Source: Dehalococcoidia bacterium (lineage in GTDB: Bacteria > Chloroflexota > Dehalococcoidia > GIF9 > AB-539-J10). Taken from it: a DNA stretch of 46,622 bases. Location: the NCBI GenBank assembly GCA_029857995.1, contig JAOUFZ010000001.1, forward strand, positions 1 through 46,622. The letters are read 5' to 3'. Each line of letters opens with the position of its first letter. Position 1 is the stretch's first letter. The notes beneath the pieces were generated by a model. The model saw nothing but the letters and a program-made list of their open reading frames with translations. It ran no database searches and was not told where the DNA came from. Positions 16,601 through 23,872 of the stretch are shown here, one piece after another. A program made the translations under genes and the position numbers.

Positions 16601-16854
16601 TGCGGCATCTTCAAAATATGCGTCGCAATGCCAAGTTTGACATCACCGACCACATCATTACCTATTATCAGACAAAGGAACCATGCATCAAGCAAGTAAT
16701 AAATGCTTTTGCCGACTATATTAAACAGGAGACCTTATCTCAGGAGCTTATCAATGGTTTACCTCCTGATGGGACCTATGGTGAGAAACACCGCATCGCG
16801 AATGGCGAGGTCTCTTTGGCAATCAAACAGGCGAATGCTAAACAAACCTCGTGA
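13687..16854 (+). CDS. ileS: Isoleucyl-tRNA synthetase, type 2, with GVHH signature
   Basis: Class I synthetase of 1055 residues charging tRNA-Ile and editing valine. The overall type-2 (eukaryote-like) layout shows YEGPPTANGSPGVHHVLSRL, GWDTHGLPVELEVE, an editing (CP1) domain with TTTPWTLPGNTALAV, WxxSRERYWGTP and KMSKS at about 650-654. The usual HxGH motif is replaced by Gly55-Val-His-His58. Several Cys pairs (CARCG, CWRCQ, CEACG, CPKCG) suggest bound zinc. The C-terminus has the extended anticodon and alpha/beta domain (VSRELVRHLQNMRRNAKFD). Last gene of the rpsF-ileS run. Confidence 0.96.
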   Translation: MFREVSSKINFVQLEEDILRFWKEQGIFDESIKIRKEGPHYAFYEGPPTANGSPGVHHVLSRLYKDAVCRYKTMKGYHVPRKAGWDTHGLPVELEVENSLALTSKAQIEEYGVARFNDRCRQSAFKYIKEWEAMTERLGCWLDMEHPYITLDNSYIESCWWITKQLWEKGLIYQGYKVTPHCARCGTSLSSHEVALGYRDDAEDPSVYIKFRVEPSPISETAKQKRLYELSGGKATYLLAWTTTPWTLPGNTALAVAPDADYAVVKVDDGYLILADALLEQAGLSGYKVVKEVKGSDLAGVHYEPLYNNIDIRYVKGDEKAYRVIEGDFVSLEEGTGIVHIAPAYGEIDFEVGERENLPLVHTVELNGTVTTNLVTGFTPKAREYIQRSEAPVTLRPARGKLDLPGAGKFVKDADKDIIDNLKSRGLLFRSERITHTYPFCWRCQSPLLYYAKQTWYIRTTGVKKELISGNAEINWYPDYIKHGRFGDWLEHNVDWAFSRERYWGTPLNIWCCEACGTSEFPTYECVGSLDELRAQSNLSGLTAALDLHRPYVDEITFACPKCGGRMQRVPEVIDCWFDSGAMPVAQWHYPFENEDKFTQNFPADFICEAVDQTRGWFYSLHSISTLLFNRPCFKNVICLGHVVDAQGEKMSKSKGNVIDPRAVINNYGADALRWYMLVSTPGEDNHRFSTKMLEETIRKFFLTLWNTYSFFSLYANIDCFIPQPLTVDSDQPKAFTELDRWIISELNRLVSEVSKLMDGYNPTSAARRIEGFVDNLSNWYVRRNRRRFWKSENDADKLAAYTTLYRCLVTLCQLLAPFVPFIAEELYQNLCRAVDPRARESVHLTDFPVADQAEINDRLNSNVELAMKISSLGRAARAKAGIKVRQPLGKAVVNVGAEGEKKALESLATEVMEEINVKQLVILGEAKEGEESRCHPDMPDYSVANDAKYWVAVSIELPPELIAEGVSRELVRHLQNMRRNAKFDITDHIITYYQTKEPCIKQVINAFADYIKQETLSQELINGLPPDGTYGEKHRIANGEVSLAIKQANAKQTS

Positions 16855-16902
16855 GGGTTGCCCGCCAACGAATCAGTGAAAAGTAGCGACAATACCGCTC
16901 AT

Positions 16903-16914
16903 CCTGAGCTTGTC
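16903..16914 (+). repeat. Left arm of a 12-bp inverted repeat flanking the GIY-YIG gene
   Basis: CCTGAGCTTGTC here is the exact reverse complement of GACAAGCTCAGG at 17277-17288, at the other end of the broken nuclease gene. Confidence 0.7.
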
Positions 16915-16984
16915 ATGCCACGAACAATCTTTGGATAGCCCGATCAAGGGCTTGTGGCAGGACCTAGATTAAGGGAGCCAACTA

Positions 16985-17301
16985 GTGAAAGTCTTTTGGG
17001 TCTACATACTAATGTGTGCTGACAAGAGTTATTATATTGGTCATACGGATCATTAGAGAAGCGTCTGTACGAGCATGAACAGAACGTGTTCAGGTGCTAT
17101 ACATCCAAAAGACTTCCCGTAAGGCTCGTCTACTCTTGTGAATTTCAGACTCGGGAGGATGCGCTGGCCAGAGAGAGGCACATAAAGGGATGGTCACGCA
17201 GGAAGAAGCAAGCGTTGGTTGCTGGAGATTGGTCCAGGTTTCTTGCTTATTCAAAGAGTAAGGCAAATCACCTCTCGACAAGCTCAGGGCGAACGGGATG
17301 A
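16985..17301 (+). pseudogene. Frameshifted GIY-YIG endonuclease gene (UPF0213/URI-like)
   Basis: The first frame starts at GTG 16985 and reads VKVFWVYILMCADKSYYIGH then Thr-Asp-His and a TAG at 17054. It contains the Tyr-Ile-Leu and Tyr-Ile-Gly motifs of a GIY-YIG nuclease. The next frame continues at once with Ser-Leu-Glu-Lys-Arg-Leu-Tyr-Glu-His-Glu and on to LVYSCEFQTREDALARERHI and KGWSRRKKQALV, which are the family's second half, ending at 17301. One missing base after GGATCATACGGA-type sequence near 17049 explains the break. The last codons (LSTSSGRTG) are made by the right arm of the inverted repeat. Single-domain proteins of this family are about 95-105 residues, matching the sum. A sequencing error could give the same picture. 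Confidence 0.8.
17277..17288 (-). repeat. Right arm of the 12-bp inverted repeat flanking the GIY-YIG gene
   Basis: GACAAGCTCAGG on the plus strand; reverse complement of 16903-16914. It lies within the last codons of the nuclease remnant. Confidence 0.7.
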
Positions 17302-17429
17302 AAACTATTTTGGAAATAAATCCAAATGTGAGCTCACGGCTATTAATACCTACTAAGTGACTGAGGGCCTACAGATATGGTTTGGCATTTCGTAGCTAGT
17401 GCCTGGCTTGTCCTTTAAGCAAGCTTGTC

Positions 17430-18536
17430 CTAGGAGGTCGGGCGTTCTACCAGTCGGGCTGAAGTTGTTTTCGTATCCTCGCCTCTGACAAAGACTATTT
17501 CCACCTCTTCGCCAATCTCGCTGCCCCGAATAGCTCGCATGAGCTCGGCAACATTGTTTATTTCTTCGTCCTGAAAGCGGATAATGACATCGCTCGTCCT
17601 CAATCCCGCAGATTCTGCAGGGCTGCCATCAACCAGTTCTACAATAAGCGCTCCCCTGTCCACAGACAGGTTCATGACCGCAGCCAGCGAAGGGTCCACG
17701 CTATACAATCCTACTCCCAGCCACGGATAAGTCACGTGACCATAGCGAACTAAATCCTCGATGATAGGCTTAGCCGCATCGCTGCTGATGGCATACCCTA
17801 TACCTTCTACCTCAGACGCGACTATCTTAACGCTATTAATCCCCATCACCTCACCAGACATGTTCACCAGTGGGCCGCCGCTGTTGCCGGGATTGATTGC
17901 TGCCGTGGTTTGAATCAAACCCAAAAGCGTATTTCCTTCAACGTTCACAGATACATCCAGGCGGCTAACTATCCCCTCGGTCGCCGTTATTCCTTCTCCT
18001 AGGGCATTCCCAATAGCTAGCACCCACTCGCCAACCGATAGGGAGTCTGAGTCGCCCCAGTATGCATAGGACAGATCTGTAGCATCCACCTTTATTACGG
18101 CGAGGTCAGATAAGGCGTCAGCGCCCACTATGTTCGCGGGGAAAGTCCTGCCGTCGGTCAGCTCCACATATATGCTCTGGGCATCCTCGACTACATGGTT
18201 GTTGGTGGCAATGTATCCCTTATCATCGATGACTATTCCAGACCCAGCCACGGATTCTGTATACTGACGACCGAAGAAATCAGAGGTGACCAGCTCCGTT
18301 GTCACCGAAACCACCGAGGGCATCACCTTACTGACTACGGGGCGAAAATCGGGCAAAGGAGTAGCTGGCTCATTCTCTGATGGGAAGGTCCAGTCGGGAT
18401 TAGTGTGCTGGGCTGTGCTATTAGACTGTGGCGGGCTAGATGGCGGGGAAACAAATAGAGTCGATACGGCCCAGCCACCAACAGACAGCGTCAACGTTGC
18501 CACTATTACCACAGCCACAATGTGCTTTCTAGACAT
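17430..18536 (-). CDS. HtrA/DegP-like trypsin-fold serine protease with PDZ domain
   Basis: Extracytoplasmic quality-control protease, 368 residues. An N-terminal membrane anchor or signal (about 6-27) is followed by a Ser/Pro/Gln-rich linker, a trypsin-like domain with catalytic His114 (TNNHVVEDA), Asp144 (DALSDLAVIK) and Ser219 (NPGNSGGPL), then one PDZ domain from about 275 to 362 (SPAESAGLRTSDVIIRFQD). A single PDZ domain resembles DegS and the small HtrA proteins. The ATG at 18536 is preceded on the minus strand by a TATACT box (18550-18555), with only a weak -35. It is monocistronic, divergent from pyrG. Confidence 0.94.
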   Translation of the reverse strand: MSRKHIVAVVIVATLTLSVGGWAVSTLFVSPPSSPPQSNSTAQHTNPDWTFPSENEPATPLPDFRPVVSKVMPSVVSVTTELVTSDFFGRQYTESVAGSGIVIDDKGYIATNNHVVEDAQSIYVELTDGRTFPANIVGADALSDLAVIKVDATDLSYAYWGDSDSLSVGEWVLAIGNALGEGITATEGIVSRLDVSVNVEGNTLLGLIQTTAAINPGNSGGPLVNMSGEVMGINSVKIVASEVEGIGYAISSDAAKPIIEDLVRYGHVTYPWLGVGLYSVDPSLAAVMNLSVDRGALIVELVDGSPAESAGLRTSDVIIRFQDEEINNVAELMRAIRGSEIGEEVEIVFVRGEDTKTTSARLVERPTS

Positions 18537-18632
18537 TTTTCGTTAACTTAGTATAGCATTGCCGACTTTCTTAATAGAAATCTTTGCCCGAATTCAGGAC
18601 ACGGGATGTCAAATCATTTGAACACAGCAGAC

Positions 18633-18662
18633 TTGACAATTCGAAATGGCACCTTCTATAAT
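18633..18662 (+). promoter_or_regulatory. Strong promoter upstream of pyrG
   Basis: A perfect TTGACA (18633-18638), an 18-base spacer and a perfect TATAAT (18657-18662). The predicted leader before the pyrG GTG is about 72 bases. Confidence 0.8.
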
Positions 18663-18740
18663 GAAAAGAGACTCAGGTTTGCTCCGCCTTTTAGGATCAA
18701 CTTACAAGATTTGGCTTTCTCTATATTCTTGTAGTAAGCA

Positions 18741-20369
18741 GTGAGTAAGTATATTTTCGTTACTGGCGGCGTAGTTAGTTCTGTAGGCAAGGGAATCTCA
18801 GTAGCCTCTATCGGCGGAATATTGAAAAGCCGCGGTATATCTGTCTCGGTGCAGAAGCTTGACCCTTACCTGAACGTTGACCCCGGGACGATGTCCCCTT
18901 TCCAGCACGGTGAAGTGTTTGTTACTCAAGATGGTGCTGAGACTGATTTGGATCTAGGACATTATGAAAGATTCATTGGAGTGGAGCTGACCCAAGCTTC
19001 CAACGTGACTTCGGGTCAGGTTTATTCTTCCGTCATTGCTGATGAGAGGCGAGGAGATTTTCTGGGAGGTACAATTCAGGTGGTTCCCCACGTAACCAAC
19101 GAAATAAAAAGACGGATAAGGAAAGTGGCCGAAATATCTCAGGCTGAGATAGTTATCGTTGAAGTTGGCGGCACCGTGGGAGATATTGAAGGGCAACCTT
19201 TCCTCGAAGCCATAAGGCAAATGAGAAAGGACGAAGGCAGAGACAATGTGTTATATATTCATGTCACCTTTCTACCACATATCGCTGCCACTGATGAACT
19301 GAAGACCAAGCCCACTCAACATAGCGTGAATGAACTCAGGAGAATTGGTATTCAACCCGATGCTATACTGTGTCGCAGCGATAAGGAAATATCCGGAGGG
19401 ATCAGGGATAAAATATCGCTGTTTTGTGACGTAGATAAAGAAGCGGTTATCTCTCTGGTTACCAGCGACACGATTTACGAAGTGCCGTTACTGCTTGAGG
19501 ATGCCGGGCTAGGAGAATTCATAGTTCGCCGATTGGGATTAAGAGCTGAGAAGAGCAATTTAGAGGAATGGCGGGCCATGGTAGCCAAGCTGAAAGCTCC
19601 TAAAGAACCTGTAACCATTGGATTAGTTGGTAAATATGTGGGGCTGCGAGATGCCTATTACTCGGTGCGGGAGGCATTATGCCATGCAGCATTGGCTCAC
19701 AATCGCACAGTGAAAATAGAGTGGTTGGATTCGGAGCAAGTGGATGGCATGGCCGATGATAAACTGAGGCAAGTTCAGGGTATAATTGTTCCTGGTGGCT
19801 TTGGTTATCGAGGCATTGAAGGCATGGTAAAAGCCGCCAAGTTTGCCCGAGAAAGAGAAATCGCTTACTTGGGTTTATGTCTGGGGATGCATATTATGGT
19901 CATCGAGCTTGGGCGTCATGTTTTTCATACCGACAAGGTGAATTCCACTGAGTTCGATGCTGCTAGTGCCTATCCTGTAATTGACCTCCTCCCTGAACAG
20001 CATAGCGTGGAGGAAAAGGGAGGGACTATGAGGCTTGGGACTTATCCTTGTCATCTGGTAGCAGGAACAGCAGCGGCTCGCGCTTATGGGGTCGAAGTAG
20101 TCTATGAAAGGCATCGCCACCGTTATGAGTTCAACAATGATTTCCGGCAGCCATTGGAAGAAGCCGGTATTGTAGCGTCTGGGTTATCCCCCGATGGAAG
20201 GCTAGTGGAAATCACTGAATTGCGGGACCATCCTTGGATGCTTGGGTGCCAATTTCACCCTGAGTTCAAATCTCGTCCCGATTCTCCTCACCCGCTATTT
20301 ATGGGGTTCATTGGGGCCGCCAAGGAAACGCTTATTGAGGGTGCTCAGACAAGTCTACCGTTGAATTGA
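18741..20369 (+). CDS. pyrG: CTP synthase
   Basis: Makes CTP from UTP, ATP and glutamine. The 542 residues have the amidoligase domain (KYIFVTGGVVSSVGKGI, LDPYLNVDPGTMSPFQHGEV, EVGGTVGDIEGQPF) and a C-terminal class I glutaminase domain with the nucleophile Cys380 in GLCLGMH and catalytic His/Glu in GCQFHPEFKSRP. Complete and of normal length. It starts at GTG 18741. The transaldolase gene follows after 4 bases and rho after a further 65, so pyrG-fsa-rho probably share the promoter. Confidence 0.97.
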   Translation: MSKYIFVTGGVVSSVGKGISVASIGGILKSRGISVSVQKLDPYLNVDPGTMSPFQHGEVFVTQDGAETDLDLGHYERFIGVELTQASNVTSGQVYSSVIADERRGDFLGGTIQVVPHVTNEIKRRIRKVAEISQAEIVIVEVGGTVGDIEGQPFLEAIRQMRKDEGRDNVLYIHVTFLPHIAATDELKTKPTQHSVNELRRIGIQPDAILCRSDKEISGGIRDKISLFCDVDKEAVISLVTSDTIYEVPLLLEDAGLGEFIVRRLGLRAEKSNLEEWRAMVAKLKAPKEPVTIGLVGKYVGLRDAYYSVREALCHAALAHNRTVKIEWLDSEQVDGMADDKLRQVQGIIVPGGFGYRGIEGMVKAAKFAREREIAYLGLCLGMHIMVIELGRHVFHTDKVNSTEFDAASAYPVIDLLPEQHSVEEKGGTMRLGTYPCHLVAGTAAARAYGVEVVYERHRHRYEFNNDFRQPLEEAGIVASGLSPDGRLVEITELRDHPWMLGCQFHPEFKSRPDSPHPLFMGFIGAAKETLIEGAQTSLPLN

Positions 20370-20373
20370 GAAG

Positions 20374-21036
20374 ATGAGGATATTCTTAGATACTGCCAAC
20401 ATAGAGCATATTCGCCATGGAGTCAGACTGGGGGTGGTGACGGGGGTGACCACCAATCCCAGTCTTGTATCGAAGGAAGGCAAAGTTGATTACCGAAAGT
20501 TGGTCGAGGAAATCTGTGCTATTGTTCCTGGCCCAGTATCTACCGAGGTGCTAGGCCAGGATGTTAAAACAATGGTGACTGAGGCCAGGGAAATAGCGAA
20601 ATGGGCGGACAATGTGGTGGTCAAGATACCGGCTAGCCCTGAGGGAGTGGAGGCTACATCGGCGCTAGCTAAGGAAAACATAAAGGTGAATTTCACCTTA
20701 TGTTTCACATTGAACCAGGCTTTACTGGCGGCGGAAGCAGGAGCCAGGTTCATAAGCCCTTTTGTAGGCAGATTGGATGATATTGGTGAGGATGGCATGA
20801 GGGTAGTGGCTGACATTGTGGAATATCTGGATTATTATCAGCTACCCGCTCAGGTTATCGCCGCGAGCATAAGACATCCTCAGCATTGTCTGATGGCAGC
20901 TAAGGTTGGTGCTCATATCGCCACAGTGCCCTACGAGGTGTTGCTACAAATGATGCGACACCCTCTGACAGATATAGGTATTCAACGTTTTAGGGATGAC
21001 TGGAATAAGGTGATGGCGAGAGAGGAACTATTGTGA
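20374..21036 (+). CDS. Transaldolase / fructose-6-phosphate aldolase (FSA type)
   Basis: A 220-residue small transaldolase. MRIFLDTANIEHIRHGVRLG, GVTTNPSLVSKEG, the Schiff-base Lys84 in VVVKIPASPEG, NFTLCFTLNQALLAAEAGA and PFVGRLDDIGEDG are all typical of the TalC/FSA group. It either exchanges three-carbon units in the non-oxidative pentose phosphate pathway or splits fructose 6-phosphate; sequence alone does not tell which. The ATG follows the pyrG stop by 4 bases. Confidence 0.93.
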   Translation: MRIFLDTANIEHIRHGVRLGVVTGVTTNPSLVSKEGKVDYRKLVEEICAIVPGPVSTEVLGQDVKTMVTEAREIAKWADNVVVKIPASPEGVEATSALAKENIKVNFTLCFTLNQALLAAEAGARFISPFVGRLDDIGEDGMRVVADIVEYLDYYQLPAQVIAASIRHPQHCLMAAKVGAHIATVPYEVLLQMMRHPLTDIGIQRFRDDWNKVMAREELL

Positions 21037-21101
21037 AAACCCCGTAAGATTGTGTCGACGAAGTCGGGATAAAAAGAAACGGCACTTGGAAAGAGGTCAC
21101 T

Positions 21102-22367
21102 ATGTCAACTATGGCAGAACTAGAAAGCAAAAATCGAGATGAACTGGAGGCGATAGCCAAGGAGTATGGCATCGCGGGATACACTACCTTGAAGAAGCCC
21201 GACCTTGTCTATCGCATCTTACAAGCAGAAGCACAGCAACAAGGAAATATATTCATAACAGGCGTCTTAGAAACCATCAGCGAGGGCTACGGCTTCTTGC
21301 GACAAGACACATTCCGGCGTGGTGGCAATGATGTCTACGTATCAAATTCTCAGATACGGCGTTTCAACCTAAGAGATGGTGATGCTGTTTCTGGTCAAGC
21401 TAGGCCTCCTAAGGAAGGCGAGAAGTACTATAGCTTGCTTAGAGTAGACAGCATCAACGGACTTGACCCCGAGTTAGGAAGAACACGCCGCAATTTCGGT
21501 TCGTTAACGCCGACTTTTCCAGATAAGATCATCAACCTGGAAACGACTTCGGATGAGATATCGACCCGTCTAATCAATCTGGTGGCGCCTATAGGTCGGG
21601 GACAAAGAGGTCTAATTGTATCACCGCCGAAGGCAGGCAAGACTGTGCTTCTTCAGAAAATTGCCAACGCCGTCACGACTAATTACGGTGATATTCACCT
21701 CATGGTTTGCCTTATCGGAGAAAGGCCCGAAGAAGTCACCGATATGAAGAGGTCAGTTAAGGCCGAGGTTATTGCCGCTACCTTCGATGAACCTGTGGAA
21801 GCCCAGACTCGAGTGGCGGAATTGGCATTGGAGAGAGCCAAAAGGCTGGTAGAAATGGGCACAGATGTGGTTATACTCCTTGATGGCATTACCAGACTTA
21901 CAAGAGCTTACAATTTGGCCTTACCTCCTAGTGGGCGTACTCTGTCTGGCGGCATTGACTCAACGGCGTTGCATCCTCCTAAGCGATTCTTCGGCACTGC
22001 TCGTAACATCGAGGAAGGGGGAAGTCTAACCATTATTGCCACTTGCCTCGTGGATACCGGCAGCCGTATGGACGAGCTAATATATGAAGAGTTTAAGGGA
22101 ACAGGTAACATGGAACTTCACCTGGATAGGAAACTGTCTGAGCGCAGAGTCTTCCCGGCTATAAATATTATGCCCAGCGGCACAAGAAGGGAAGAACTTT
22201 TGTTGGATGAGAATACCTTGAAACAAGTGTGGTTGCTCAGGCGTGTGGTCAATATGATAGATAGCGACTCACCTAATCATGGTGAGGCTACACAAAGAAT
22301 CCTGGAACGGCTAGCTAAGACAAAGAATAACGCTGAATTCTTGGCCACTCTATCTAAGGACATGTAA
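21102..22367 (+). CDS. rho: Transcription termination factor Rho
   Basis: Hexameric RNA helicase that ends transcription. The 421 residues show the N-terminal helical domain (MAELESKNRDELEAIAKEYG), the RNA-binding cold-shock-like domain (ISEGYGFLRQDTFRRGGNDV and YVSNSQIRRFNLRDGD), Walker A SPPKAGKT (about 174-181), Walker B VVILLDGITRL and the Q/R-loop region up to the C-terminus (LERLAKTKNNAEFL). Compact form without a large N-terminal insertion. GAAAGAGG precedes the ATG at 21102. Confidence 0.97.
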   Translation: MSTMAELESKNRDELEAIAKEYGIAGYTTLKKPDLVYRILQAEAQQQGNIFITGVLETISEGYGFLRQDTFRRGGNDVYVSNSQIRRFNLRDGDAVSGQARPPKEGEKYYSLLRVDSINGLDPELGRTRRNFGSLTPTFPDKIINLETTSDEISTRLINLVAPIGRGQRGLIVSPPKAGKTVLLQKIANAVTTNYGDIHLMVCLIGERPEEVTDMKRSVKAEVIAATFDEPVEAQTRVAELALERAKRLVEMGTDVVILLDGITRLTRAYNLALPPSGRTLSGGIDSTALHPPKRFFGTARNIEEGGSLTIIATCLVDTGSRMDELIYEEFKGTGNMELHLDRKLSERRVFPAINIMPSGTRREELLLDENTLKQVWLLRRVVNMIDSDSPNHGEATQRILERLAKTKNNAEFLATLSKDM

Positions 22368-22403
22368 GTCAAGACTAACGCCTAACCTGTCACACGGAAT
22401 GAA

Positions 22404-22580
22404 GTGAAAATACGAAGCGGTCCCAGTTGGCTGGACAAATTCAAACTAGGGGTTAAGACGAAACTGGGCATGAATGTTTTCCTCTGTGGCAGTTGTAAGT
22501 GGAACTGGAGGAGCGCTTGTCATCGCCAGGAGCGCCCGAATGCTACTTGGTGCCCTGATTACATGAAGAAGGGCAAGTGA
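22404..22580 (+). CDS. Small Cys-rich protein of unknown function
   Basis: A 58-residue frame starting at GTG 22404 and ending at TGA 22580. The C-terminal half has Cys28-x-x-Cys31, then Cys39 and Cys50, spaced as a small metal-binding knot (LCGSCKWNWRSACHRQERP, ending in a Trp-Cys-Pro-Asp-Tyr turn). It is not L31, although rpmE follows rho in many bacteria, because the L31 signature is absent. Evidence for translation is moderate: the Cys/Trp pattern looks selected, it lies 36 bases after rho, but the ribosome binding site (GGAATGAA) is weak. Confidence 0.5.
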   Translation: MKIRSGPSWLDKFKLGVKTKLGMNVFLCGSCKWNWRSACHRQERPNATWCPDYMKKGK

Positions 22581-22659
22581 CTGAATTCCTGGTTGATGCA
22601 AGGGCAAGCAAACCGGCAAAGCCTAGAAAGCGACAACATGTCAGCTCTTGGAAACGCTG

Positions 22660-23856
22660 TTATTTAAGCTGATCCCTTGAAAAGTCGAGAGCCCTTCTGG
22701 CTACGATAAGCATATTAATCTGCCCGGTTCCTTCAAAGATATCGTTTATCTTGGCGTCGCGCATCCATTTCTCGAGCAAATACTTTCGAGAATAACCTAG
22801 TGGACCCATGATCTCAACTGCTTTCTGGGTGATTTTAGTGACAGCGAGGCCAGCTTTTGCCTTAGCCATTGACGCCTCCAGGTTGTTGGGCTGAAACTGG
22901 CTCATCATCCAAAGGGCCCGCAGAGTAAGGAGCTTGGCTGCCTTATAATTCGCTTCCATTTCCATCATGTCTCGTTCTAGCGCAATGAGCTTCTGTCTGG
23001 GAACGCCGTAGCGTATCTTTATGCCCTCCTTTTCGAGTGTTTCCTTGACAAAATCCAAGGCAGCACGCCCAACGCCGATGGCCATGGCCGCCACAATAGG
23101 TCGTGTCGCATCAAAAGTTGCCATTGCGCCTTTGAAACCCTTGGTCTCGGATTTATCTACCTTTTTGATCTCTGGGCTGCCCAGTATGTTTTCAAAAGGA
23201 ATACGGCAATTATCGAAAATGAGAGTAGCTGTATCACTGGCTCTGATTCCCAGCTTTTTCTCGAGCTTTTCTACTCTCATTCCTGGGGTTCCGGCCGGCA
23301 CCACAAAAGATTTCATCCCGGCTCGTCCCGCCGATTTGTCCACTGTTGCCCAGACTACCACCAGGCCGCCGGGATTTTCTGCGGCACGTTTCCCCCAGGT
23401 GACGAAAATTTTCTCACCGTTCAACACCCACTCGGCACCATCACGTGTAGCGGTAGCGGTGATGGCAGAGGTATCCGAGCCGCAACTGGGCTCTGTCATT
23501 GCCATGGCACCCCATTTCGGTTCTCCTTCATTGAAGCTGCCTAGAAAACGTTGCAGCTGCTCTTTTGTGCCCGAGGCGAAGATAGCGGCACCTCCAAGTC
23601 CCGGACCCGGAACACATAAGAAAAGACCCGCGTCTCCCCAGCACAGCTCTTCGATTCTGAGAGATGCTGTTACATCCAGACCAAGGGCCAATGTCCCCTT
23701 GTTTCTTTCTCCCCACGTCTTGTCAATTAGTTCCTGTGGGCTTTCGTGTTCATGTTCATCGTAATGACGGCTTATGGGCCGAAATAGCTCTTTGGCAAAC
23801 TCGTGGGCTATATCTATTGCTTCCTTTTGTTCTTGAGTCGGTTCAAAATCTATCAT
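22660..23856 (-). CDS. Acyl-CoA dehydrogenase, subunit or enzyme A (has catalytic Glu)
   Basis: Flavoprotein that oxidises an acyl-CoA to the 2-enoyl-CoA. 398 residues with the N-terminal helical domain (MIDFEPTQEQKEAIDIAHEF), beta domain (AMTEPSCGSDTSAITATATR, WVLNGEKIFVTWG) and C-terminal helical domain ending IFEGTGQINMLIVARRAL. Glu375 in EGTG is at the position of the catalytic base. The region that normally reads ERxxFG...Q, which contacts FAD of the partner subunit, is changed to IKIRYGVPRQKLIA. The start at 23856 has GGAGG upstream; an upstream in-frame start is rejected. It is the second gene of a two-gene minus-strand unit, 16 bases after its partner. Confidence 0.88.
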   Translation of the reverse strand: MIDFEPTQEQKEAIDIAHEFAKELFRPISRHYDEHEHESPQELIDKTWGERNKGTLALGLDVTASLRIEELCWGDAGLFLCVPGPGLGGAAIFASGTKEQLQRFLGSFNEGEPKWGAMAMTEPSCGSDTSAITATATRDGAEWVLNGEKIFVTWGKRAAENPGGLVVVWATVDKSAGRAGMKSFVVPAGTPGMRVEKLEKKLGIRASDTATLIFDNCRIPFENILGSPEIKKVDKSETKGFKGAMATFDATRPIVAAMAIGVGRAALDFVKETLEKEGIKIRYGVPRQKLIALERDMMEMEANYKAAKLLTLRALWMMSQFQPNNLEASMAKAKAGLAVTKITQKAVEIMGPLGYSRKYLLEKWMRDAKINDIFEGTGQINMLIVARRALDFSRDQLK

Positions 23857-23872
23857 TACGGAATACCTCCTT

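Noticed and set aside
22404..22580. Ribosomal protein L31 (rpmE) after rho
   Set aside because: Two CxxC-like Cys are present but the L31 N-terminal and aromatic signature is missing.
23021..23764. 247-codon open frame opposite the acyl-CoA dehydrogenase A gene
   Set aside because: It is rich in Ser/Pro/Thr/Ala as expected for an antisense reading; the opposite strand has the real enzyme motifs.
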